A stretch of 64,000 nucleotides of DNA from Microbacterium maritypicum (GTDB lineage Bacteria > Actinomycetota > Actinomycetes > Actinomycetales > Microbacteriaceae), in the NCBI RefSeq assembly GCF_041529975.1, contig NZ_CP168030.1, positions 3,720,001 through 3,784,000 on the forward strand, in the 5' to 3' direction. Within the stretch, counting starts at the first letter, position 1. The number at the start of each line of letters is the position of its first letter. The position numbers were made by a program, and so were the translations under genes. Shown in pieces: positions 46,557 to 56,049 of this stretch. The notes under the pieces were generated by a model. It did not search any database. It was not told the DNA's origin and saw only the letters and a program-made list of their open reading frames with translations.

Positions 46557-46979
46557 ATGGAGACAGAACTCGACTCGGCGCTTCGCGTTGCCGGGCTGCG
46601 TGCGACCGCGGGCCGCGTCGCCGTTCTCGAGGCTCTCGACTCCATGGCCCATACCGATGCGGAGCGGGTCTACCGCGCCGTGTCCGAAGTGCTGCCGACC
46701 ACGTCGATCCAGTCGGTGCACAACATCCTCGCGGACCTGACGACGGCGGGTCTCATCCGCCGGATCGAACCGGCAGGTTCCGCGGCGCTCTATGAGCGGC
46801 GCATCGACGACAACCACCACCACGTCGTCTGCACCTCCTGCGGTGCGGTCGGCGATGTGGACTGCGTCGTCGGCGAAGCGCCGTGTCTCACCCCGTCCTC
46901 GACGGGTGGATTCACCGTCCAGACCGCCGAGGTCACCTTCTGGGGCCTCTGCCCCAGCTGCCAGAACGCCGCGCAATAG
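46557..46979 (+). CDS. Fur-family peroxide-type regulator (PerR/CatR/FurA-like)
   Basis: 140 residues. N-terminal winged helix (LRATAGRVAVLEALDSMAHTD, ~14-70), then HHH87-89, C92-x2-C95 and C132-x2-C135 for the structural zinc. It lies 66 bases before a catalase gene, the arrangement of catR-catA in Streptomyces and furA-katG in mycobacteria, so it likely derepresses the catalase when peroxide oxidises it. Transcription is probably leaderless and self-controlled through the palindrome in its promoter. Confidence 0.88.
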   Translation: METELDSALRVAGLRATAGRVAVLEALDSMAHTDAERVYRAVSEVLPTTSIQSVHNILADLTTAGLIRRIEPAGSAALYERRIDDNHHHVVCTSCGAVGDVDCVVGEAPCLTPSSTGGFTVQTAEVTFWGLCPSCQNAAQ

Positions 46980-47045
46980 CCGACCGACGGACACCCATCC
47001 ACGGATGGGGGTATTCGTCGCGCCTGCGCGGAGAAGGAGAGAACC

Positions 47046-48515
47046 ATGACGAAACCTGCCGATTCGTACCGTCCGTCCACCACCACGCAGGCCGGAGCCC
47101 CGATCGCGAGCGACGCGCATTCGCTCACCGTCGGCGCCGATGGCCCCACCGTGCTGCATGACCACTACCTGGTCGAGAAGATCGCGGCGTTCAACCGCGA
47201 GCGTGTGCCGGAGCGCAACCCGCACGCGAAGGGCGGCGGCGCCTTCGGCGAGTTCGTCGTCACGGAGGACGTGTCGGCGTACACCCAGGCTGCGGTCTTC
47301 CAGAAGGGCGCGAAGAGCGAGGCGCTGATCCGCTTCTCCTCCGTCGCCGGAGAGCAGGGCTCGCCCGACACCTGGCGCGACGTGCGCGGGTTCTCGCTGC
47401 GGCTCTATTCGGAAGAGGGCAACCTCGACATCGTCGGCAACAACACCCCGACCTTCTTCCTGCGCGACGCGATCAAGTTCCCGGACTTCATCCACTCGCA
47501 GAAGCGCCTCGGCGACTCGGGTCTGCGCGACCCCGACATGCAGTGGGACTTCTGGACCCTCTCGCCCGAGACCGCGCACCAGGTGACCTACCTCATGGGC
47601 GACCGCGGCCTCCCGCGCAGCTGGCGGCACATGAACGGCTACGGCTCGCACACCTTCTCGTGGGTGAACGAAGCCGGTGAACTCTTCTGGATGCGCTACC
47701 ACTTCGTGTCGAACCAGGGTGTCGAGGCGATGGGTGCCGACGAAGCGCAGCAGCTCGCCGGATCCGACGCCGACCACTACCGCCGTGATCTGTTCGAGGC
47801 GATCGCCCGCGGCGACCACCCGTCGTGGGATCTGTACGTGCAGATCATGCCGTACGACGAGGCCAAGACCTACCGGTTCAACCCGTTCGACCTCACCAAG
47901 ACGATCTCGCTGAAGGACTACCCGCGCATCAAGGTCGGCACGCTCACCCTGAACCGCAACCCGGAGAACTTCTTCACGCAGATCGAGCAGGCCGGCTTCT
48001 CACCGGGGAACCAGGTGCGCGGCACCGGGATCTCACCCGACAAGATGCTGATGGGCCGCATCTTCGCGTACCCCGACGCGCAGCGTCACCGCATCGGCGC
48101 GAACTACAACCAGCTGCCGGTGAACCAGCCACACGCAGCCGAGGCACGCAACTACCAGCACGAAGGAGCGATGCGGTACCAGCACAACGACGCCGCGCAC
48201 CGCACCTACCAGCCGAACTCGTTCGGACCTGCCGGCGGACCCGAAGCGGATCCGTCGAAGGGCATCGAGGCGAACTGGGAGGCCGACGGCGAACTCGTGC
48301 GTTCCGCCGCCACGCTGCACGCCGAGGACGACGACTTCGGGCAGGCGGGCACGCTCTACCGCGAGGTCTTCGACGGCGAGCAGCGGGCGCGGTTCCTCGA
48401 GACCCTCACCGGTCAGGGCCGCTCCATCACCATCGACGACATCCGCGAGCGGTTCTTCCAGTACTGGACGAACGTGGATGCCGAGCTCGGCGCAGCCCTG
48501 CGGGATCGGGTCTGA
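47046..48515 (+). CDS. katA: Catalase (monofunctional haem catalase)
   Basis: 489 residues, small-subunit clade, with AAGGAGA before the ATG. The active-site His60 is in [15 protein letters not shown], the Asn in [20 protein letters not shown], and the haem-ligand Tyr in [35 protein letters not shown] is the catalase signature. It turns hydrogen peroxide into water and oxygen in the cytosol. It follows the Fur/PerR gene; the gap has a short hairpin (CCCATC-CACG-GATGGG) but no terminator, so both are probably one transcript. Confidence 0.96.
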   Translation: MTKPADSYRPSTTTQAGAPIASDAHSLTVGADGPTVLHDHYLVEKIAAFNRERVPERNPHAKGGGAFGEFVVTEDVSAYTQAAVFQKGAKSEALIRFSSVAGEQGSPDTWRDVRGFSLRLYSEEGNLDIVGNNTPTFFLRDAIKFPDFIHSQKRLGDSGLRDPDMQWDFWTLSPETAHQVTYLMGDRGLPRSWRHMNGYGSHTFSWVNEAGELFWMRYHFVSNQGVEAMGADEAQQLAGSDADHYRRDLFEAIARGDHPSWDLYVQIMPYDEAKTYRFNPFDLTKTISLKDYPRIKVGTLTLNRNPENFFTQIEQAGFSPGNQVRGTGISPDKMLMGRIFAYPDAQRHRIGANYNQLPVNQPHAAEARNYQHEGAMRYQHNDAAHRTYQPNSFGPAGGPEADPSKGIEANWEADGELVRSAATLHAEDDDFGQAGTLYREVFDGEQRARFLETLTGQGRSITIDDIRERFFQYWTNVDAELGAALRDRV

Positions 48516-48546
48516 TCCGCGCCATCCGCTGAGACCCCGTCTTCGC

Positions 48547-48590
48547 GCCGAGACCCCCTCCTGCCCACGTCGGCAGGAGGGGGTCTCGGC
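48547..48590. terminator. Perfect long hairpin downstream of katA
   Basis: A 19-base arm (48547-48565, GCCGAGACCCCCTCCTGCC) is inverted exactly at 48572-48590 with a 6-base loop. It starts 32 bases after the katA stop. The stem is very stable but no U-tract follows, so it may end transcription in a factor-assisted way or protect the 3' end of the mRNA. Confidence 0.65.
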
Positions 48591-48688
48591 GTTACGGCGG
48601 GGTCTCGGGGTTGGAGGCCGGGTCTCGGGGTTGGAGGCCGGGTCTCGGGGTTGGAGGCGGGGTCTCGGGGTTGGAGGCGGGGTCTCGG
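48582..48688. repeat. 20-base tandem repeat behind katA
   Basis: Four 20-base units at 48601-48680 that begin GGTCTCGGGGTTGGAGGC and differ at only one position, preceded by a diverged 19-base unit (48582-48600) and followed by a partial GGTCTCGG. The word GGTCTCGG also forms the base of the hairpin just upstream, so the array seems to have grown from the hairpin arm. Confidence 0.88.
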
Positions 48689-48740
48689 CACAGGGCCGTG
48701 GAGCAGCGCCGCTGACGCGGAACAGGGCCAAGATGGAAGG

Positions 48741-49541
48741 GTGGCCACCCCCCTCTCCGACCTGACCGGCATGCCCGACCCGCAGCACGTGTACGCCGCC
48801 GACGGCACACGCCTGGCGACGTACACCTGGGGCGACCCGGATGCTCCCGTCGTCGTGATCGTGCACGGATTCGCGTCGAGCGCCCGCGACAACTGGGTCC
48901 TCACCGGCTGGGTGCGCGAGCTCGACCGCGCCGGCTACCGGGTGCTCGCGCTCGATCAGCGTGGGCATGGGCGCAGCGAGAAGCCGCACGATCCGGAGGG
49001 GTACCGCATCCGGACGCTGGTGACCGATGTCGAGACCGTGATGGACACATACCTCGTGGACGACGCGTTCTACGTCGGCTACTCGCTCGGAGCCCGCGTG
49101 GGCTGGGAAGTGGTGCGCGAGCTGCCCCACCGCATCGGCCGGGCGGTGCTCGGCGGAGTGCCGGACGGCATCCCCCTGGCCCGCCTCGACCTGGACCAGG
49201 TGCGGGCGTACATCGCCGACGGCACCCCGGTCGCCGACCCCACGACGCAGAACTACATCGCGCTGACGGAGCGGGTACCCGGCAACGACCTGCGGGCACT
49301 GGTCGCGCTCGCGGAAGGGATGCGGTCGTCAGGGATGATCGACCCCGATCCATCGGATGCGCCGACGCGCCCGATCCTGTTCGCCACGGGTTCGAAGGAT
49401 GCCATCATCGAGGGTTCACGGGCACTGGCGTCCGCGGCCCCCGACGGTCGCTTCTTCGAGATCCCGAACCGGAACCACTTCAACGCTCCGGGATCGCGGG
49501 ACTTCAAAGAGGCGGCGCTGGCGTTCCTCTCCGAGGCGTAG
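48741..49541 (+). CDS. Alpha/beta hydrolase
   Basis: 266 residues from GTG 48741; ATG 48771 is the alternative. The oxyanion segment is VIVHGFASSARDNW, the nucleophile elbow is YVGYSLGARVG (Ser), the acid is in FATGSKDAIIEG and the His in IPNRNHFN. The ALDQRGHGRSEKP segment is typical for epoxide-hydrolase/haloperoxidase-like hydrolases; substrate unknown. The gene follows the tandem repeat and converges on msrA with a hairpin between. Confidence 0.87.
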   Translation: MATPLSDLTGMPDPQHVYAADGTRLATYTWGDPDAPVVVIVHGFASSARDNWVLTGWVRELDRAGYRVLALDQRGHGRSEKPHDPEGYRIRTLVTDVETVMDTYLVDDAFYVGYSLGARVGWEVVRELPHRIGRAVLGGVPDGIPLARLDLDQVRAYIADGTPVADPTTQNYIALTERVPGNDLRALVALAEGMRSSGMIDPDPSDAPTRPILFATGSKDAIIEGSRALASAAPDGRFFEIPNRNHFNAPGSRDFKEAALAFLSEA

Positions 49542-49579
49542 CCGCTCGCCCGCTCGCCCACTCGCTCGCCCGCCCATTG

Positions 49580-49648
49580 CGAAGGAGTTCTCACGGATTG
49601 AAGGAGCGGATGCCGCATCCGGTCCTTCATTCCGTGATTTCTCCTTCG
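49580..49648. terminator. Long imperfect palindrome between convergent genes
   Basis: Three nested pairs: CGAAGGAG (49580) with CTCCTTCG (49641); TCACGGATTGAAGGA (49591) with TCCTTCATTCCGTGA (49623), one mismatch; CGGATG (49607) with CATCCG (49616) around a CCG loop. It lies between the hydrolase and msrA stops, so a two-way terminator is likely. A repeat element is the alternative. Confidence 0.65.
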
Positions 49649-49685
49649 TTCCGTGCGAGCGAGGTGAGGGGCGCGGGCCCCCGGC

Positions 49686-50231
49686 CTAGACGGCGGAGCT
49701 CTCCGCGCGCTGGGGCAGCACCCATCCCGCGCGCGGGAAGTGGCAGGTGTAGCCGTTGGGGTACTTGATCAGGTAGTCCTGGTGCTCTTCCTCGGCCTCC
49801 CAGAACGGGCCCGCGGCCTCGATCGTGGTGACGGCCTTGCCCGGCCACAGGCCCGAGGCGTCGACGTCGGCGATCGTGTCGCGCGCGACCGTTTCCTGCT
49901 CGGGAGAGAGCGGGAAGATCGCCGAGCGGTAGCTCGAGCCGATGTCGTTGCCCTGACGGTCCTTCGTGGACGGGTCGTGGATCTGGAAGAAGAACGCGAG
50001 GATGTCGCGGTACGTCGTCTTGGTCGGGTCGAACACGATCTCCACGGCCTCGGCGTGGCCGGGGTGATTGCGGTAGGTCGCGTGGTCGTTCGATCCGCCG
50101 GTGTAGCCGACGCGCGTGCCGATCACGCCGGGCTGGCGGCGGATCAGGTCTTCCATGCCCCAGAAACAACCGCCGGCGAGAACGGCCGTCTCGGTCCCGG
50201 GCGTGCGCGTGATGGTTCCGGTGTCGGTCAT
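49686..50231 (-). CDS. msrA: Peptide methionine-S-sulfoxide reductase MsrA
   Basis: 181 residues. The active Cys22 is in [10 protein letters not shown], followed by [26 protein letters not shown], all MsrA hallmarks. It repairs the S-epimer of oxidised methionine in proteins using thioredoxin. Its start overlaps the msrB stop (ATGA, 50228-50231), so the two enzymes are made together, covering both epimers. Being close to the catalase pair suggests a small oxidative-stress cluster, though on the other strand. Confidence 0.95.
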   Translation of the reverse strand: MTDTGTITRTPGTETAVLAGGCFWGMEDLIRRQPGVIGTRVGYTGGSNDHATYRNHPGHAEAVEIVFDPTKTTYRDILAFFFQIHDPSTKDRQGNDIGSSYRSAIFPLSPEQETVARDTIADVDASGLWPGKAVTTIEAAGPFWEAEEEHQDYLIKYPNGYTCHFPRAGWVLPQRAESSAV

Positions 50232-50716
50232 GACTGCTCCTCAGAGGTGTCGGTGGTGGGGGTGTTCGGCGTCTTCGCGAAGAGGGGACTGTAGCGACCG
50301 TACCCCTCCTCCTCCAGCCTGTCAGCCGGGACGAAGCGGAGGGCCGCCGAGTTCATGCAGTAGCGGAGCCCGCCCTCATCGCGGGGGCCGTCGTCGAAGA
50401 CGTGGCCGAGGTGGCTGTCGGCGTTCGCGGAGCGCGCTTCGGTGCGCTTCATGAACAACGAGCGGTCGGTGCGCGTGGTGACGGCATCCGCCTCGATGGG
50501 CTTGGTGAAGCTGGGCCATCCGGTTCCGCTGTCGAACTTGTCGGTCGACGAGAACAGCGGCTCGCCCGAGACGACGTCGACGTAGATGCCGTCGTCGTGG
50601 TTGTTCCAGTACGCGTTGCGGAACGGCGGTTCGGTCGCGTCCTGCTGCGTCACCTCGTACTGCAGGTTCGTGAGGCCGCTGACGGCCTCGGGGGTCTTGC
50701 CGTAGTCGTTCGACAT
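50228..50716 (-). CDS. msrB: Peptide methionine-R-sulfoxide reductase MsrB
   Basis: 162 residues from ATG 50716 with AAGGAG before it; a longer frame upstream lacks support. The catalytic Cys is in [13 protein letters not shown]. The usual resolving Cys in the FDSGxGWPSF segment is Thr here, and the two CxxC zinc sites are absent (GIYVDVVSG), so it is a non-zinc MsrB that probably uses a different recycling route. It reduces the R-epimer of methionine sulfoxide. Confidence 0.94.
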   Translation of the reverse strand: MSNDYGKTPEAVSGLTNLQYEVTQQDATEPPFRNAYWNNHDDGIYVDVVSGEPLFSSTDKFDSGTGWPSFTKPIEADAVTTRTDRSLFMKRTEARSANADSHLGHVFDDGPRDEGGLRYCMNSAALRFVPADRLEEEGYGRYSPLFAKTPNTPTTDTSEEQS

Positions 50717-50873
50717 GATCTGACTCCTTAGTCCGACGTCGCTGGCTGCGGCGTCATAGGGAAGAACCGTGGACTGCGCCTTTTTGGTCCCTCGGGGCTG
50801 GGAGCGCGCTGTGAGTTTCTGCGAACTCGATAGAGTTGCCTCCGCACTGCACACCGCCCGAGGGGAACCGCCC

Positions 50874-51791
50874 ATGTCCGTAGGACTGCTCGCCGTCGTC
50901 GACGACATCCTGAGCGCCGCGATGAAGGCCTCGGCCAAGGCAGCGGGTGTCGTGATCGACGACGCCGCGGTCACCCCGCAGTACGTGCAGGGCATCACGC
51001 CCGCGCGCGAGCTGCCCGTGGTCGGCAAGATCGCGCTCGGTTCGCTCGCGAACAAGTTCCTCATCATCATCCCGGCGGCACTGCTCCTCACCGCTTTCGC
51101 GCCGTGGGTGCTGCCGTATCTGCTGATCCTGGGTGGCGCGTACCTGTGCTTCGAGGGGGCCGAGAAGGTGCTCGAGTGGTTCGGCGTGCAGCACGGCCAT
51201 GCCGACGAGGGCGCTCGCGACGAGAAGAAGCTGGTCCTGGGCGCGGTGCGCACCGACCTGATCCTCTCGACCGAGATCATGCTCATCTCGCTGGCGAGCC
51301 TGGAGAAGGGGCTCGACATCTGGGCGACGCTCGCGATCCTCGCCGTGATCGCACTCCTGATGACGGGCGTCGTGTACGGCGCCGTCGCCCTGCTGGTGAA
51401 GATCGACGACATCGGTCTGAAGATGGCGAAGAACCCGGTGCGGCGCGTGCGTCACACCGGAACCCGGATCGTGCGATCGATGCCCGCGGTGTTCCGCTTC
51501 ATCAGCATCCTGGGCACGGTCGCGATGCTGTGGGTCGGTGGACACCTGGTGCTCGTGAACCTCGGCGAGGTCGGCTGGCACTTCCCGGTCGACGTGCTGC
51601 ACGGCGTGGAGCACGCGCTCCACAACCTCGGCCCGGTCGTCGTCTGGATCGTCGACACCATCATCTCCGCGATCGCCGGTCTCATCCTCGGGCTGCTCAT
51701 CGTCGGGATCGTGCTGGGCATCGCGAAGCTGTTCGGCAAGACGCCGAACTTCCACGAGGGCGAGGAATCCCCCGCCGACGTGCACGTCTGA
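50874..51791 (+). CDS. DUF808 (YedI-like) membrane protein
   Basis: 305 residues from ATG 50874, after GAGGGGAACC. It begins with the family start [38 protein letters not shown], then six membrane segments with [19 protein letters not shown] and [18 protein letters not shown]808 proteins are widespread, but their role is unknown. A -10-like TAGAGT is seen at 50831. The region between msrB and this gene (157 bases) holds only the two divergent promoters. Confidence 0.9.
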   Translation: MSVGLLAVVDDILSAAMKASAKAAGVVIDDAAVTPQYVQGITPARELPVVGKIALGSLANKFLIIIPAALLLTAFAPWVLPYLLILGGAYLCFEGAEKVLEWFGVQHGHADEGARDEKKLVLGAVRTDLILSTEIMLISLASLEKGLDIWATLAILAVIALLMTGVVYGAVALLVKIDDIGLKMAKNPVRRVRHTGTRIVRSMPAVFRFISILGTVAMLWVGGHLVLVNLGEVGWHFPVDVLHGVEHALHNLGPVVVWIVDTIISAIAGLILGLLIVGIVLGIAKLFGKTPNFHEGEESPADVHV

Positions 51792-51815
51792 GTCGGGAAG
51801 AGAGACCACCCGCCG

Positions 51816-52343
51816 ATGACAGACGTCCGAATCAGGGATGCGGAGACCGCAGACCTCGAGACGATCACCGCGATCCACAACCACGCGGTGCTGCACACCA
51901 CCGCGATCTGGAACGAGGATGCGGTCGACCTCGCCGACCGCATCGCCTGGCTCGCCGATCGCACCTCGCACGGCTATCCGGTGATCGTCGCGGTCGACGA
52001 CTCCGGCGTGCTGGGCTATGCGTCGTACGCGCAGTGGCGTCCACACAGCGGCTACCGGCACACGGTCGAGCACTCCGTCTACGTCCTCGGCGGTCAGCAC
52101 GGCCGCGGGATCGGCACCGCGCTGATGGCCGCACTCGTCGAGCGCGCCCGCGCCGCGGGGATGCACGTCATGATCGCCGGAATCGAGAGCGGGAACGCCG
52201 CTTCCATCGCCCTGCACGAGCGCCTCGGCTTCACCGAGGTCGGGCGGATGCCGCAGGTCGGGGCCAAGTTCGGGCGCTGGCTCGACCTGAGCATGCTCCA
52301 GCTCGTGCTCGACGACCGCGCCGAACCCGGCGCCGCATCCTGA
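51816..52343 (+). CDS. GNAT acetyltransferase (phosphinothricin-acetyltransferase-like)
   Basis: 175 residues. DVRIRDAETADLETITAIHNHAVLHTTAIWNEDAVDL is the start typical for Pat/MnaT; the acetyl-CoA loop is YVLGGQHGRGIGTALMAALVE, and MIAGIESGNAASIALHERLGFTEVG follows. Such enzymes acetylate phosphinothricin, methionine sulfoximine/sulfone or related amino acids. It lies 24 bases behind the DUF808 gene and two bases before pnuC, possibly one operon. Confidence 0.87.
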   Translation: MTDVRIRDAETADLETITAIHNHAVLHTTAIWNEDAVDLADRIAWLADRTSHGYPVIVAVDDSGVLGYASYAQWRPHSGYRHTVEHSVYVLGGQHGRGIGTALMAALVERARAAGMHVMIAGIESGNAASIALHERLGFTEVGRMPQVGAKFGRWLDLSMLQLVLDDRAEPGAAS

Positions 52344-52345
52344 CC

Positions 52346-53059
52346 ATGGACCTGCTGCAGTGGTTCGTCGATGCCTTCAACTCGAACTGGACGCTGCCCG
52401 GCGGGCAGACGCTCCTCGTCCGTGAGGTCGTCGGCAACGCATTCGGCCTGGCGAGCGCGCTCGGCGGCATGCGCCGGAAGATCTGGGCATGGCCGGTCGG
52501 CATCATCGGCAACCTGCTGCTGCTCACCGTCTTCCTCGGATCCGCGCTCAGCCCCGACCCCTCGCTGCCGCACCTGCTCGGCCAGGCCGGCCGGCAGATC
52601 ATGTTCATCGCCGTCGCGATCTACGGATGGATGCGTTGGCGCAACGCCGAGGGTGGACAGATCGTGCCGAAGTGGGCGCCGACCGGGGCCCGCATCGGCC
52701 TGGTGATCGTGATGGTCGTCGGCACCGTCGCGCTGACCCCGCTGTTCCGCGCGCTGGGCTCGTGGGAGCCGGTGTGGGCCGACGCCTGGACCTTCGTCGG
52801 CTCGCTGCTCGCCACCTACGGCATGGCCAAGGGCTGGACCGAGTTCTGGCTCATCTGGATCGCGGTCGACGTGGTCGGCGTGCCCCTGCTCTTCAGCTCC
52901 GGCTACTACGCGACTGGCTTCATGTACGTCTTCTACGGCATCTTCACCGCGGTCGGATTCGTCATCTGGTGGCGGGCGCAGCGCACCGCCGCGCAGCCGG
53001 TCGTGATCCTGCCGCCGGACCCCAATCCGAGGCGCCCCGAGGACGACGAGCTCGCCTGA
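52346..53059 (+). CDS. pnuC: Nicotinamide riboside transporter PnuC
   Basis: 237 residues from ATG 52346. Seven membrane segments; PnuC features [30 protein letters not shown], and [38 protein letters not shown] near the end. It imports nicotinamide riboside by facilitated diffusion for NAD synthesis. No NadR or NAD riboswitch is visible. The tail is Pro/Asp-rich. Confidence 0.92.
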   Translation: MDLLQWFVDAFNSNWTLPGGQTLLVREVVGNAFGLASALGGMRRKIWAWPVGIIGNLLLLTVFLGSALSPDPSLPHLLGQAGRQIMFIAVAIYGWMRWRNAEGGQIVPKWAPTGARIGLVIVMVVGTVALTPLFRALGSWEPVWADAWTFVGSLLATYGMAKGWTEFWLIWIAVDVVGVPLLFSSGYYATGFMYVFYGIFTAVGFVIWWRAQRTAAQPVVILPPDPNPRRPEDDELA

Positions 53060-53092
53060 GCGCGCCGCTGCCGGATCCGCCGTCGGCCGAGC

Positions 53093-53830
53093 TCAGTGCC
53101 GCACGCGCGCGAGGAACTCCGCAGTCGCGGCCTGCTGCGGCGCATCGAACACCTGCGACGGCGGCCCCTGCTCGACGACCACGCCGTGCTCGAGGAACAC
53201 GATGCGGTCGGCGACCTCGCGGGCGAACGACATCTCGTGCGTCGCCATCACGATGGTCGCACCCTGCTGCTTGAGCTGACGCACCAGGTCGAGCACCTCG
53301 CCGACCAGCTGCGGGTCGAGCGCACTGGTGATCTCGTCGAGCAGCAGCACCTCGGGCTGCGTGAGGATCGCGCGCACGATCGCGACGCGCTGCTGCTGCC
53401 CGCCCGAGAGCCGGTCGGGGTATTCGTCGGCCTTGGCACCGAGGCCGAGCGTCTCGAGCAGCTCGCGCGCCTTGGTGCGGGCCTCGGTCTTGCGCATGCC
53501 GTGCACGCGGACGGCTGCGAGCGTGACGTTGTCGAGCACGGTCAGGTGCGGGAACAGGTTGAAGTGCTGGAACACGACGCCGATCCGGGCGCGCACGCCG
53601 TCGGCATCCACCCGCGGGTCGGTGATGTCCTCGCCCGACAGGAAGATCTGCCCGTCGTCGATGCCCTCGATGAGGTTCATCGTCTTGAGCAGCGTCGACT
53701 TGCCCGAGCCGGAGGCGCCGATCAGCACGACCACCTCGTGCGTGCCGACGGCGAGGTCGATGCCGCGCAGCACGTCGTGGTCGCCGAAGCGCTTGCGCAC
53801 TCCCCTGGCCTCGATCACCGGAACGCTCAT
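53093..53830 (-). CDS. Polar amino-acid ABC transporter, ATP-binding protein
   Basis: 245 residues from ATG 53830. Walker [17 protein letters not shown]-loop [15 protein letters not shown], signature [15 protein letters not shown] and Walker [16 protein letters not shown], all of the GlnQ/HisP type. The start overlaps the permease stop (53827-53830, ATGA). It powers import of a polar amino acid; which one cannot be told. Confidence 0.94.
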   Translation of the reverse strand: MSVPVIEARGVRKRFGDHDVLRGIDLAVGTHEVVVLIGASGSGKSTLLKTMNLIEGIDDGQIFLSGEDITDPRVDADGVRARIGVVFQHFNLFPHLTVLDNVTLAAVRVHGMRKTEARTKARELLETLGLGAKADEYPDRLSGGQQQRVAIVRAILTQPEVLLLDEITSALDPQLVGEVLDLVRQLKQQGATIVMATHEMSFAREVADRIVFLEHGVVVEQGPPSQVFDAPQQAATAEFLARVRH

Positions 53831-54693
53831 ACGACCCCTCCGGCCTGCTCGCGCTTGTTCATCCGCGCGGTGACGACGTCGGTCAGGCGGATCATCGGCC
53901 AGCTGAGGATGATGAACATGAGCCCGGCGACGATGTACGGCGTGTAGTTGTAGGTGTCGGCGACCATCAGCTGAGCCGCGCGGACGGCGTCGACCACGCC
54001 GAGCACCGAGATCAGGCCGACGTCTTTCTGCATCGACACGAAGTCGTTCATGAGCGCGGGCACGACCTTGCGCACACCCTGCGGGATCACGACGATGCGG
54101 AGCGTCTGGCCATGGGTCAGTCCGAGCGACCGTGCGGCGATGCGCTGCGATGGGTGCACGGCCTCCATGCCGGCGCGGAGCACCTCGGCGACGTACGCGG
54201 AGTACGTGAGGACGAGGGCGATCGTGCCCCAGAACATCGCGGGCATGCGCGGGAAGATCATCAGCGCGGGGATGCCGAAGCCGATCAGATACAGCACGAT
54301 CAGCAGGGGGATGCCGCGGAAGAAGTCGGTGTAGGCCGCCGCGAGCGCGCGCAGCGGGAAGAACACCGGACCGCGCAGCGAGCGCATGGTGGCCAGGGTG
54401 GTTCCGAAGATCGCGACGCAGACCGCGGCGATCACCAGCACCAGGAGATTGACGAGCAGCCCCTGGAAGATCGGGCCGATGCTGTCGAGCGCGACCTGCG
54501 GGTCGAAGAAGGTCTGGCTGACGACTGCCCAGCCGGGGGTGTTGACGACGACGATGACCAGCACCGCCGCGACGACGAGGCTGCTGATCAGTGCGATCAG
54601 GACGGACCGGGTGGTCGCCCGGCGCCGCAGGACGCGGCGCGACAGCTCGAGCTCGCTCGGCTGCCACGCCGTGTCGACGGGCTGTGAGGTCAT
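53827..54693 (-). CDS. Polar amino-acid ABC transporter, permease
   Basis: 288 residues from ATG 54693, overlapping the stop of the binding-protein gene. Five to six membrane segments; the EAA loop reads [43 protein letters not shown], typical for HisM/GlnP permeases. An ~30-residue charged N-terminus precedes the first helix. It forms the membrane channel with the adjacent ATPase, probably as a homodimer since only one permease gene is present. Confidence 0.93.
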   Translation of the reverse strand: MTSQPVDTAWQPSELELSRRVLRRRATTRSVLIALISSLVVAAVLVIVVVNTPGWAVVSQTFFDPQVALDSIGPIFQGLLVNLLVLVIAAVCVAIFGTTLATMRSLRGPVFFPLRALAAAYTDFFRGIPLLIVLYLIGFGIPALMIFPRMPAMFWGTIALVLTYSAYVAEVLRAGMEAVHPSQRIAARSLGLTHGQTLRIVVIPQGVRKVVPALMNDFVSMQKDVGLISVLGVVDAVRAAQLMVADTYNYTPYIVAGLMFIILSWPMIRLTDVVTARMNKREQAGGVV

Positions 54694-55544
54694 TTGAAGA
54701 CGGGGACGTCGACCGCGTCGCTGAGCCACTTCTGCTGCAGCTCGTCGAGCGTTCCGTCTTCACGCAGGGCGTCGACCGCGTCGGTCACGTCCGAGGTGAG
54801 CGCCGAGCCCTTGGGCAGCACGATGCCGAACTCCTCGCCGCCGTCGGCCCCGGCGAACTGTCCGGTGACCACGCCGTCGTCGAGCTGTGCACCGACGACG
54901 TAGAACGCACCGGGGAGGTCAGTGATCATGGCGTCGATCTGGCCACCCTTGAGGGCGAGCACGACGTCGTCGACCGAGTTGAACACGCTGAGGTTCGCCT
55001 CACCGAGCTCGGCCTTGGCGACCGTGTAGCTGGTGGTGCCGCTGGCGACGCCGACCTTGGTGGCCTTGAGCTCGTCGATGGTCGTGGCCGATGCCGCGGG
55101 CGAGTCGCCGACCGCGACCACGGCCTGCGTGGTCGTGTAGTACGGCGACGAGAAGTCGACGGCCTTCTTACGGTCATCCGTGATGGAGAACTGCTGCAGG
55201 TTGATGTCCCAGTCCTTCGGGCCCGGCGCGATGGCGCCGTCGAAGGTCGTGCGCACCCAGACGATGTCGTCGGCCTTGTAGCCGAGCTGCTCGGCGACCG
55301 CGTTCGCGACCGCACCCTCGAAGCCCTCACCGTTGGAGGGGTCGTCGTCGACGAACCACGGCTCGTAGTTGGGCTCGCCGGTCGCGATCGTGAGCTTGCC
55401 CTCGGTCACGGTCTGCAGGCCCGAATCGTCACCGCTGCCGGATCCGGTCTCGGCAGCGGGAGCGCTGCAGGCGGCGAGGGTGATGGCGAGGGCGGCGGCA
55501 GCGGCAGCGGCTGCCGCGCGGCGGAGGGAGGGAGCGAAGGGCAC
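54690..55544 (-). CDS. Polar amino-acid ABC transporter, substrate-binding lipoprotein
   Basis: 284 residues from GTG 55544, with TGGAG 6 bases before it. A long Ala-rich signal peptide ends in lipobox LAAC. SBP_bac_3 features: LTIATGEPNYEPWFVDDD, DINLQQFSITDDRKKAVDFSSPYYTTTQAVV and VGVASGTTSYTVAKAE. The ligand loop carries no decisive residues. It delivers an amino acid to the permease encoded directly downstream. Ligand unknown; glutamine/glutamate or a related amine is plausible. Confidence 0.92.
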   Translation of the reverse strand: MPFAPSLRRAAAAAAAAALAITLAACSAPAAETGSGSGDDSGLQTVTEGKLTIATGEPNYEPWFVDDDPSNGEGFEGAVANAVAEQLGYKADDIVWVRTTFDGAIAPGPKDWDINLQQFSITDDRKKAVDFSSPYYTTTQAVVAVGDSPAASATTIDELKATKVGVASGTTSYTVAKAELGEANLSVFNSVDDVVLALKGGQIDAMITDLPGAFYVVGAQLDDGVVTGQFAGADGGEEFGIVLPKGSALTSDVTDAVDALREDGTLDELQQKWLSDAVDVPVFK

Positions 55545-55620
55545 GATGACTCCAGTGCGAGGAAGGGTGTGGAGGAGACGGCGAGGCAGGCGGGTCTGCT
55601 TCTGCAGAGACGGTCTGCCT

Positions 55621-56049
55621 CTACAGAGTAGGCGATTCGGCGAGACGCCAATCGGCGAAATCGAAACCTGGAGACACGAAGCACGAGACCAGGACCTCGT
55701 CGGCATCGAGCGGGCGGGCGGCCTGCCAGACACCGGCGGGAACCAGCACCTGGGCGGCATCGTCGGGGCCGAGCACGACCGTGGTCGCCGTGCCCGGTTC
55801 CGCACCGTCGCCGCCGAGGCGGAGTTCGAGTCGGCCCGGACCATGCCAGAGCCAGAGCTCATCGCTGGTCACGACGTGCCATTCGCTGCGCTCAGAGGGC
55901 AGCAGCAGGTAGTGGATGCAGGTGGCCGCCGGGCGCGGGCCGTTCGGCGTCTCGACGGGCAGCGGGCTCGTCCACGTGCGGCGGAACCAACCGCCTTCGG
56001 GATGCGCGGCGAGGTCGAGCCGCTCGGCGGTCGCGGGGCGCTGTGTCAT
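55621..56049 (-). CDS. DUF985 cupin-fold protein
   Basis: 142 residues from ATG 56049, overlapping the stop of the amidohydrolase gene (ATGA). Hallmarks: LDLAAHPEGGWFRRTWTS, CIHYLLLPSERSEWHVVTSDELWLWHGPG and LVPAGVWQAARPL, FVSPGFDFADWRLAE. DUF985 proteins are small double-stranded beta-helix proteins whose role is unknown; they often accompany sugar- or nucleotide-acting enzymes. As the third gene of a coupled trio it may take part in the same path. Confidence 0.87.
   Translation of the reverse strand: MTQRPATAERLDLAAHPEGGWFRRTWTSPLPVETPNGPRPAATCIHYLLLPSERSEWHVVTSDELWLWHGPGRLELRLGGDGAEPGTATTVVLGPDDAAQVLVPAGVWQAARPLDADEVLVSCFVSPGFDFADWRLAESPTL

Noticed and set aside
48582..48688. Possible CRISPR array
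   Set aside because: Units are directly adjacent with no spacers, only 20 bases long, and no cas genes are present; it is a simple tandem repeat.
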